A stretch of DNA of 64,000 nt. It comes from Gemmatimonadetes bacterium SCN 70-22. Its GTDB lineage: Bacteria; Gemmatimonadota; Gemmatimonadetes; Gemmatimonadales; Gemmatimonadaceae. Both the position numbers and the translations under genes were made by a program. The stretch lies in NCBI GenBank assembly GCA_001724275.1, contig MEDZ01000008.1, forward strand, positions 26,260 through 90,259, read 5' to 3'. Position 1 is the first letter of the stretch. Every line of letters begins with the position of its first letter. Shown here in pieces: positions 42,428 to 49,155 of this stretch. The notes under the pieces were generated by a model. That model was not told where the DNA came from, did not search any database, and was given only the letters and a program-made list of their open reading frames with translations.

Positions 42428-42770
42428 TCCATGGAACGTGAAGTTCGCGCGGGCACTACCGCACGACTCACCGTACCGGCCACGCGAGCCGCTGTCGGGG
42501 AAGGACGCCCGGGCCCTGGCGCGGGGCATCCTGGCGATGTCGCAAGAGGAATTCAGCCGCGCCTTCAAGGGCTCGCCGATGAAGCGAGCGAAGCTGCGCG
42601 GGCTCGCCCGTAACGCCGCCGTCGCCCTGGGCAACACCGGCACGCCGGAGGATGTCGACGTGCTCACACGCGCGCGCGACGCCGAGGACCCGCTCGTCCG
42701 CGAGCACGCCACCTGGGCGCTCCCACGCATCGCGCACCCACATGCGGCGCGCGGCGGCGGGGACGCCTAA
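42417..42770 (+). pseudogene. Displaced native queG 3' fragment B
   Basis: Reading from the core: QEVCPWNVKFARALPHD, then LSGKDARALARGILAMSQEEF, KGSPMKRAKLRGLARN, LVREHATWALPRIAH and stop TAA (42768-42770). It matches the QueG C-terminus and is probably the original host end of queG. Its stop overlaps the stop of the convergent amidohydrolase, which looks like an undisturbed host gene junction. An ATG inside the att sequence gives an open frame of 115 codons, but the fragment lacks catalytic parts and should not be functional. Confidence 0.85.
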
Positions 42771-43870
42771 CGCACCCCGCCGGACCTCGCCCGACCCGTG
42801 AGGGCGTCGTACACCACCACACCGCCGACGATGGTCAGGACGCTCGTCGTCCCGGGCAGCTCCGCCGGGGGCGTAGCGAAGATGTCGCGCGAGAGCACGG
42901 CCAGGTCTGCCAGCATCCCCAGCGCGAGCGTGCCCTTCACGCGCTCCGCGTGCTCGGCGTACGCGCTGCCGCGCGTGTACGCGGCCACGGCCTGCTCCAT
43001 CGTGAGCCCTTCTCGCGGATTGTCGGGATGTGTCACCGCGAACTGCAGGTTGAGGAACGGGGCGAGCGCGTCCGCCATGTTCTGGATCGACGTGATGCCG
43101 TGGCGCAGGGCGTGGGCCGCATGTCGCCGGAAGGCGGCGACGAGGACGCTGTCCGGCTGCCGCGACCGCAGCGCGCGGGCCGCGTTCCAGGCGGCGTACT
43201 CGTGCAGCAAACCGGTGAGACGCCCCTGGCCACGCCCCGGGTACGGTGCGCCCTCGCGCTCGTAAAAGCCGCCGACCGGATCCGGCGCGTCATCGCTGAT
43301 GTCGAGCGCTCGGAGGCCCGCGCTGTTCACGACGACGCCATGCCCGGTGTTTGCAGCCAGCCAGACAGGGTGCGCGCGTGCGACGGAGTCGAGCGCGGCG
43401 CGGCGGGCACGCGGATCGTCCAGGATCGCCGCGTCGATCCCGGTCCGGAGCCACGTCCCGGGAGGGGTCCGACGCACGAGCGCCGCGAGCGAATCGAGGA
43501 CCTGCTCGAGCGGAGGATCGGGAACGGGGACGTCACTCGTCTGGAACGCCACGCCGGGGAGTGGAGCGCCGAGATGAACGTGGGCGTCGTTGAAGCCGGG
43601 CACGACGACGCGCCCGTCCAGCGCGATTCGCCGGCTGCGCGCTCCGGCCATGGCGCCGACCGACGCGCTCGTGCCTACTGCGGCGATCTTGTCCCCGCGA
43701 ATCGCCACCGCTTCCGCCCACGGCTGGCGCGGATCGCCGGTGAAGACACGGCCACCCATGAGTACGAGATCCGGGGGCGCCGGCTCGTGCGTGCGTCGTG
43801 CGCTGGCGGCGGCGAGCAGCAGCAGAAGTGCGGCGAGCCCCCCGAGCGCGGCAGACCACCGGCGCGTCAC
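42767..43870 (-). pseudogene. YtcJ-like amidohydrolase with a large in-frame deletion
   Basis: The 367-residue product has a hydrophobic signal anchor (ALGGLAALLLLLAAASA), the VLMGGRVFTGD start of the amidohydrolase fold and the HxH motif (GFNDAHVHLG). Sequence then jumps from SIQNMADALAP to FLNLQFAVTHPDNP near 43060. The complete homologue at 51768 has about 200 more residues there, including the Lys metal bridge (VKWILDG), the HAVGD His and the GSD Asp. Those metal ligands are all missing, so the product should be inactive although the frame is open. A GTG start at 43870 is assumed; no ATG fits. Confidence 0.7.
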
Positions 43871-44356
43871 GCCGGCGCGCCCTGAGCCATCCGGACGCCG
43901 GCCCGGCCGCGGAGGTAGTGACGCGGTGAGTGAGAGGCGTCCGACACGTGCCGGCCCGGACTCCGGGGACGGAAGCCAGGCGACCCGGGACGCGGACTGG
44001 CGGCCGCTCGACACCGCCAGGGCGACGAGTCCGAGTCCGGCGAGCCGATGTGCAGGGAGGGCGGCTGCGTTGCGTGTTTGGACGAGTATCGGACCATCGG
44101 GGCGGAGGATCGCCACCGACGGCGGCTCGCGCAAGTCGCTCGCGGCGGCCTCGGCGCTGGGTCGGCCGGCGACAGGCATCGTTGCAGCTGTCGTTCCACG
44201 CCGGGAGAACGACGGCACCGGCACGATGCATCATCTTCCCGGCGCAAGCAGTGGCCGCCGCTACGTCGCCGCTACATCGCCGCTACATCGCTCACGGCCA
44301 CATCGCCGCTCCCCGACGCGTTCGCCCACCTGTCCCGAGCGCCATCGGGAAGTGGT
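43871..44356. other. Gap between the truncated amidohydrolase and merR genes
   Basis: No gene is supported in these 486 bases. They contain three adjacent copies of an 11-bp unit, GCCGCTAC(G/A)TC, at 44257-44289. The amidohydrolase frame is open upstream to 44224, but the extension is low-complexity. Confidence 0.45.
44257..44289. repeat. Three tandem copies of an 11-bp unit
   Basis: GCCGCTACGTC is followed directly by two copies of GCCGCTACATC. No function is evident. Confidence 0.7.
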
Positions 44357-44764
44357 TCAACCGATCCGCCCCAGCTCCTCCAACAGCGGGCACTCCCCCA
44401 TCGGTCCCTTCCCGCCACGGCAGCGCCCCGCCAGGTGCACGAGCGCGTGCCGGATCTGCTCCAGGTCGCGCAGCTTCCCCTCGACCTCGGTGATCTTGGC
44501 TTCCGCCCGCGCCTTCACGTCGGCGGCCGTCTTTCCCGGGTCCAGTCGCAGGGCCAGCAGTTCGGCGATCTCCGCCAGGGTGAAGCCCAGCTCCTGCGCG
44601 CGCTTGATGAAGCGCAACCGATCCAGCGTACCCTCGGAGTACTCGCGATAGCCGTCGGCGTGGCGGCGGGGGTCATGCAGCAGCCCCCGCCGCTCGTAGT
44701 ACCGCACCGTCTGCACGTTCACGCCCGCTCGCCGAGCCAGCTCGCCGATCCGCATCGCCGCCAT
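44357..44764 (-). CDS. MerR-family metal-responsive regulator
   Basis: The 135-residue protein has the MerR helix-turn-helix MRIGELARRAGVNVQTVRYYERRGLL, spaced HADGYREYSEGTLDRLRFI, and the long dimerisation helix (EAKITEVEGKLRDLEQIRHAL). The C-terminal metal loop is RCRGGKGPMGECPLLEELG, with Cys residues separated by nine. The Cys found before the dimer helix in MerR and ZntR is absent (ALRLDPGKTAAD), which is closer to CueR-type sensors. The metal cannot be fixed from this. It lies downstream of the His-rich protein gene and a MerR-type promoter, so autoregulation is likely. Confidence 0.82.
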   Translation of the reverse strand: MAAMRIGELARRAGVNVQTVRYYERRGLLHDPRRHADGYREYSEGTLDRLRFIKRAQELGFTLAEIAELLALRLDPGKTAADVKARAEAKITEVEGKLRDLEQIRHALVHLAGRCRGGKGPMGECPLLEELGRIG

Positions 44765-44842
44765 GCGCGCTCCATCCTTCGGGGATCGCCACATGATCAC
44801 CACCTGTGGCGGAACGCGCCATCGGCGTTTCGGCGACGACAC

Positions 44843-45508
44843 CTAGGGCTTCTTCGGAGGGTGCGACGTGTGCGCGTCACCGTGTGCCGCCGCACCGTGC
44901 GCAGCGGCACCGTGTGCATCCTCGTGCCCCTCGCCCGCCGCCAGCGAGTACAGCTGCTCCGCGTAGTGGAGGAGCGGGACGTAGGCCGCGACGAAGGCCC
45001 GCCCGGCTTCCACGTCCTGCGGTGCGAATCGCTTCGCCGCCGTCGCCCGGTCGAACCGCGCCCGCAACCCGTCGCGCACGGCATGAATGAGCACCGACTC
45101 GAGCTGCTCGACCGAACCCGCTGCCAGCGCGCGGTCGGCGGCCGGGATCACCGGGCCATGATCGATCCCGGCCGGCTTGAGCCCCGTGTACGGCTCACCC
45201 TCGCCGGCACGGTGCAGTCGCACGAGCGTCTCGAAGAAGAAGTGGTCCGCCAGCAGCCGGGCCTCGCCTCCCAGCTTGCGGACGGCGAGCGTGTGCTCGA
45301 AGGCGCGCCGGATCTCTCCATCGTCCTGCGGGCGCACCCAGATCAGGACCCGCTCGACGGAACCGCTTTCCAGCGCCCCGCGCGCGGCAGTCACCACGGG
45401 ACCGTCCATCGTGTCGCAGTGCGCCAACGCATTGCGGGGAGCGAGCGCGACGAGCGCGAGTGCGACTCCCCCGATCGCTGCGGTGCGTCGCCAGCCATTC
45501 GTATGCAT
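44843..45508 (-). CDS. Secreted DUF6448-like protein with His-rich tail
   Basis: The 221-residue protein has a signal peptide ending NALA, and the mature chain starts HCDTMDGPVVTAARGAL, the hallmark of DUF6448 proteins. The body is helical (RRAFEHTLAVRKLGGEARLLADHFFFETLVRLHRAGEGE in two halves), with DHGPV. The tail repeats HGAAAHG and ends HTSHPPKKP, rich in His and likely to bind metal. It is transcribed from a MerR-type promoter and followed 78 bp later by the merR gene. A periplasmic metal-binding or tolerance role is inferred. Confidence 0.65.
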   Translation of the reverse strand: MHTNGWRRTAAIGGVALALVALAPRNALAHCDTMDGPVVTAARGALESGSVERVLIWVRPQDDGEIRRAFEHTLAVRKLGGEARLLADHFFFETLVRLHRAGEGEPYTGLKPAGIDHGPVIPAADRALAAGSVEQLESVLIHAVRDGLRARFDRATAAKRFAPQDVEAGRAFVAAYVPLLHYAEQLYSLAAGEGHEDAHGAAAHGAAAHGDAHTSHPPKKP

Positions 45509-45540
45509 GTCTTCATCCCTCGGATTACCGGTTCGTCGGG

Positions 45541-45572
45541 ACGTTACACCCTATACCATGGTAGAGGGTCAA
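45541..45572 (-). promoter_or_regulatory. MerR-type promoter with 20-bp spacer and dyad
   Basis: On the minus strand, TTGACC (45567-45572) and TAACGT (45541-45546) are separated by 20 bases, longer than normal, as in zntA-like promoters. A 22-bp dyad spans the spacer (45548-45569) with halves ACCCTATACC and GGTAGAGGGT matching in 9 of 10 positions. The stop of the upstream DUF2156 gene lies inside the -35 region. The first gene downstream starts at 45508. Confidence 0.75.
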
Positions 45573-46654
45573 GGGGGGCGCCCGGAAACCGTCCGTCGCA
45601 ACCGCCGCCGCTCCTCCCACATCGCCATCACCAGCGCCCGTGCCATCAGGCGCTCGGGCGAGCCGCCGCTGAAGGCACCGGCCACCGCGCGCAGCATCCC
45701 CGGGGTGAAGCGAGTCCCCGGAGCGATGGCGAAGATGGGCTCCCACAGCGTCGGCTGCAGGCTCGCCTTGAACGCCTCGAGGCCCGCGAAGTTGTAGAAT
45801 CGCCGTCCGTGCGCCCGCACCCAGTGCAGCGCGCCGCGCAACCATGCCGGCTGCCCCTGGAACGTCACGCCCGCATGCTCGGCCAGCGGGGCGAGGCCGA
45901 GCGTGACGTACCGGGCTCCATCGAGCGCGAAGGCGCGCATCGCCGCATCCACCATCAGGTGCGTCGTCCCATTAGGCGCTTCGGGGCGCCGCGGCCATTG
46001 CTCCACCAGCCACCCCTGGCGCGCCGGGACCGGCGTCGCGACGAGGAAGGCGACGACCGACGCACCTCGCGACGCGACGAAGATCCGGCGATCGTCGAGG
46101 GTGTCGAGCAGGTCGGGCGACACGAGGAAGCCGAGTGGGGGGAGGCCACGCGTCTCGAGCCACGCCGCCAGCACGTCGCGCAGCGCGCCCGACGCCCGCG
46201 CGCGTGACGGGGACCACTCGTCGACCCGCACGTCCTTGTTGCGCGCTCGATGGAGCTGGGCTCGCAGCGACCGCTTGCCCCGGACGATCGCCGCCCACCC
46301 GGCGGGATCCCACACGGGCTGGGCGCCCAGCTGCACCATGGAGCGGTTGCCACTGGCGGCGTAGTGGTGTTCCAGTCGCGACCCGGCGCCGAAGAAGAGG
46401 ACACGATCGCCGCGCGAGCGCGCCGTCGCCTCGAGCTCCATCGCCACGTGCGGCAGCCGCTCGGGCGTGCAGACGGGGGCCCCCGCCACCACCCATACGC
46501 CGGCGAACGCAACGTACCCGGCCACCGCATCGCGCTCCCGCGAGAACCAGTGACGCATGCCGGGGTTGAGGATCTGGTACGCGACGGCGTTCCACCCGTG
46601 ACGCAGCACGATCTCGCGCGCCTCGCCCCAGCCGGCGTCACCCACCCACGTCAC
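45569..46654 (-). CDS. DUF2156-family protein (lysyl-phosphatidylglycerol synthase C-terminal domain)
   Basis: The 361-residue soluble protein matches the MprF C-terminal acyltransferase-like fold: VAYQILNPGMRHWFSRERDAVAGY, VLFFGAGSRLEHHY, RSLRAQLHRARNKDV, GWLVEQWPRRPEAPNGTTHLMVDAAMRAF and RRFYNFAGLEAFKA. No membrane flippase domain is attached. Related stand-alone proteins are thought to transfer an amino acid onto a lipid or other acceptor; substrate here is unknown. The start is a GTG at 46654 overlapping the clcA TGA. It is the third gene of the marR-clcA operon. Confidence 0.75.
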   Translation of the reverse strand: MTWVGDAGWGEAREIVLRHGWNAVAYQILNPGMRHWFSRERDAVAGYVAFAGVWVVAGAPVCTPERLPHVAMELEATARSRGDRVLFFGAGSRLEHHYAASGNRSMVQLGAQPVWDPAGWAAIVRGKRSLRAQLHRARNKDVRVDEWSPSRARASGALRDVLAAWLETRGLPPLGFLVSPDLLDTLDDRRIFVASRGASVVAFLVATPVPARQGWLVEQWPRRPEAPNGTTHLMVDAAMRAFALDGARYVTLGLAPLAEHAGVTFQGQPAWLRGALHWVRAHGRRFYNFAGLEAFKASLQPTLWEPIFAIAPGTRFTPGMLRAVAGAFSGGSPERLMARALVMAMWEERRRLRRTVSGRPP

Positions 46655-48492
46655 CCACCCGAGGGCGCGCCCCGCTCCCGCCGCCACGGAAAGCGCCGTG
46701 CCCGGTGCGCCCGATGCGCCGCCTCGAGCCGCGGTGCGTGCGCCGTCAGCAGGTCGCTTCGCGAGATGATCCCCACCACCTGGCGCCTCGCCTCGCGACG
46801 GACGACGGGGAGGCGTCCCACCCGCTCCAGCACCATCTGGTCGGCCGCATCGCGCAGCGTGCTGTCCTCGTAGACGACCACCGGCGACCGCCGGATCACC
46901 GCGCGCACGCACTGCGCGTCGTCGTGCGAGGGATCGAGCAGGTCGCGGCGCGTCACGACTCCCACCAGCTGCAACTCGTCGTCGAGCACCGGGAACCCCT
47001 GGTGCGTCGCCCCGCCCGCCCCGCCCGCGAGCCATTGGCGAACGCTGGCCAGCTCGTCGTCTGCGCGCAGCGTCACGACGTCGCGGGGGGCCACGTCGCG
47101 CACGACCACGTGCGCCAGGTGATCGGCCGCGTACTCCGATCGCACCATCGTCCCCCGCCGCGCCAGCTTCTCGGTCATGATGGAGTTCCGGCTCAGCAGG
47201 AGCGACACCAGCCACGACGCCGCGCACCCCGACAGGAGCGGGAGGAGCCCCATGGGCTGGCGCGTGGTCTCGAAGGCGAAGACGATGGAGGCGAGGAGGG
47301 CATGCGACGCCCCGGCGAAGATGGCCGCCATCCCCACGAGCCCCGCGACGCGCGGGTCGACACCGAGTCCCGGCGCGATGCGCGCGAGGTGCGCCCCGAG
47401 CCAGGCTCCCAGCCCGCCGCCGATGGTGAACAGCGGCGCCAGCGTCCCGCCGGAAGTCCCGCTCCCCAGGTAGATGGCCCACGACACGAACTTGAGTACG
47501 ACCAGCACGATCAACGCACGCCCGACGATGCTCCCGTCCAGGGCGCCGGTGATGTTGTCGTAGCCCACGCCCAGCGTGCGCGGCTCGATGAGCCCGACCC
47601 CGCCGACCACGACGGCGCCGATGGCCGGCCACCACATCCAGTGAATGCCGAATCGGTGGCCCAGGCGCTCGAAGGCATCCTCGATGGCGTAGGTGCCGCG
47701 CGTGATCGCGGCGGCCAGGATGCCGATGGCCACGCCGAGGGCCGTATAGACGCCCAGCGCGACCATCCCGGGCTGCGCCACCGTCGGCATCCCGAACACC
47801 GGTTGCGTCCCCTGGAAGACGGCGCGGACGCCGGTGGCCACCGCCGCGGCAATGGCCACGGGGATCAGCGACCGCGGACGGTACTCGAAGAGCAGGAGCT
47901 CCACCGCCAGCAGCACCGCGCTCACCGGGCTGCCGAAGGTTGCCGCCATCCCGGCGGCCGCGCCGGCGGCCAGGAGCGTCTTGCGCTCGTCGCTCGTGAC
48001 GCGCAGGAACTGTCCCGCGAGCGAGCCGAGCGCTCCGCCAGTTGCAATGATCGGCCCCTCGGCCCCGAACGGCCCCCCCGTCCCGATCGCGATGGCGGCC
48101 GAGAGCGGCTTGAGCACCAGTACTCGTGCCGGGATGCGGCTCTCGCCGAACAGCACCCTCTCCATCACCTCGGGGATCCCGTGCCCGCGGATGGCTGCCG
48201 AACCGTAGCGCGCCATGATGCCCACCAGGATCGCCCCGACGACGGGGGTCAGCAGCACCACGGCGGGGCCCGGATGTCCGCTGGCCGGCGCGACCAGCGA
48301 GGTGGCGACACGGCCATGGAACACGAGGTTGGTCACCAGGCCGATCAGCGCGGTGAGCAGCTGCGCGGCCAGCGCGGCGGCCGCGGCCAGGATGATGGCG
48401 AGACCGACGAGGAGGATCGTCCGGGCGTCGACGGGTTCGTACTCGCGCGGGGCGCGCACGGACGGCTGCCCCACGGGGGTCGCGCCGTTCAC
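46651..48492 (-). CDS. ClC-family chloride channel/transporter with CBS domains
   Basis: The 613-residue protein has about ten or more membrane helices with the three ClC selectivity motifs in variant form: GHGIPEVME, GPFGAEGPIIATGG, and GTSGGTLAPLFTIGG. The Glu of GAEGP is the gating glutamate of transporters. Two cytoplasmic CBS repeats follow (VRDVAPRDVVTLRADDELAS, then VRAVIRRSPVVVYEDSTLRD), which usually bind adenine nucleotides. It could move chloride or fluoride; the sequence does not decide. The start is a GTG at 48492 overlapping the marR TGA (GTGA). Confidence 0.88.
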   Translation of the reverse strand: MNGATPVGQPSVRAPREYEPVDARTILLVGLAIILAAAAALAAQLLTALIGLVTNLVFHGRVATSLVAPASGHPGPAVVLLTPVVGAILVGIMARYGSAAIRGHGIPEVMERVLFGESRIPARVLVLKPLSAAIAIGTGGPFGAEGPIIATGGALGSLAGQFLRVTSDERKTLLAAGAAAGMAATFGSPVSAVLLAVELLLFEYRPRSLIPVAIAAAVATGVRAVFQGTQPVFGMPTVAQPGMVALGVYTALGVAIGILAAAITRGTYAIEDAFERLGHRFGIHWMWWPAIGAVVVGGVGLIEPRTLGVGYDNITGALDGSIVGRALIVLVVLKFVSWAIYLGSGTSGGTLAPLFTIGGGLGAWLGAHLARIAPGLGVDPRVAGLVGMAAIFAGASHALLASIVFAFETTRQPMGLLPLLSGCAASWLVSLLLSRNSIMTEKLARRGTMVRSEYAADHLAHVVVRDVAPRDVVTLRADDELASVRQWLAGGAGGATHQGFPVLDDELQLVGVVTRRDLLDPSHDDAQCVRAVIRRSPVVVYEDSTLRDAADQMVLERVGRLPVVRREARRQVVGIISRSDLLTAHAPRLEAAHRAHRARRFPWRRERGAPSGG

Positions 48493-49091
48493 GTCGTCGC
48501 CCTCGGCCGCTTCGCCGCGCCCGCCGCGGCACGCTGCGCTCGCCCTCCCTCGAAGAACATCGTCGCGGGGAGCTCGGCCAGGCCAGCGGCGACGAGCCAC
48601 GTGTCGAGGGCGTTGGCCAGGGCGCGCCGCCGCGCGGCCGGGATCGCACCCAGGGCGCTCGCCAACGCCTCCTGCGCCGTCGGGGGGATGGTGCGGATCG
48701 CACGCCGCCCGGCCTCGGTCGCGGTGAGCGTCGTCTGCCGCGCGTCAGACGCGCCGGGGCGTCGCGCGACCAGCCCGCGCGCGACCAGGCGCGCGACGAC
48801 CTCGGAAACGGCGCTCTGCCCGGTGAAGGTGCGCGCCGCGAGCTCGCCGATGGTGAGCCCCGGGGCGGCGTGCACCTGGCGCAGGACGAAGGCCTGCGCG
48901 CCACTGACCCCCCCGCGCGTGTCTCCCCCGCGCGTGTCTCCCCCGCGCGCACCCCCTCCGCGCCTGGCCGTCCCGCGCGCACCGGCGCTGAGTGCGCGCA
49001 CGATGCGGCGCAGGGCGTCCATCACGCGGCGGGAGTCGTCGTCGCTTTCCGGTCGAGGCGCCGGGCGGCGCGGGTTGCGAGTGGTCGGCAT
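48489..49091 (-). CDS. MarR-family regulator of the clcA operon
   Basis: The 200-residue winged-helix protein has LTIGELAARTFTGQSAVSEVVARLVARGLV and the wing RRPGASDARQTTLTATEAG. The N-terminus includes a repeated, Gly/Arg-rich stretch (RGGDTRGGDTRGGVSG) encoded by a short tandem repeat. It is the first gene of the operon with clcA and DUF2156. A perfect palindrome 9 bases before its start is the likely operator, so it probably represses its own operon until a ligand binds. Confidence 0.8.
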   Translation of the reverse strand: MPTTRNPRRPAPRPESDDDSRRVMDALRRIVRALSAGARGTARRGGGARGGDTRGGDTRGGVSGAQAFVLRQVHAAPGLTIGELAARTFTGQSAVSEVVARLVARGLVARRPGASDARQTTLTATEAGRRAIRTIPPTAQEALASALGAIPAARRRALANALDTWLVAAGLAELPATMFFEGGRAQRAAAGAAKRPRATT

Positions 49092-49100
49092 CCCGGCAAT

Positions 49101-49120
49101 TTACATCGGTACCGATGTAA
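49101..49120. promoter_or_regulatory. Perfect 20-bp palindrome, probable MarR operator
   Basis: TTACATCGGTACCGATGTAA reads the same on both strands. It ends 9 bases upstream of the marR ATG and is AT-rich against its surroundings. Its size and place suit a MarR dimer site. Confidence 0.75.
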
Positions 49121-49155
49121 TTGCAGCGGGGACGGCCGGCACGCGTCCCCCGTCC

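Noticed and set aside
42423..42770. A stand-alone small gene starting at the ATG in attR2
   Set aside because: The product is only the QueG C-terminal third, and the ATG arises from the att sequence. Treated as a displaced fragment.
42767..44224. Long N-terminus for the truncated amidohydrolase
   Set aside because: The extra 118 codons are low-complexity and would bury the signal anchor.
44048..46207. Long plus-strand open frame opposite the merR, DUF6448 and DUF2156 genes
   Set aside because: It is an antisense shadow; the minus-strand genes have clear families and a promoter.
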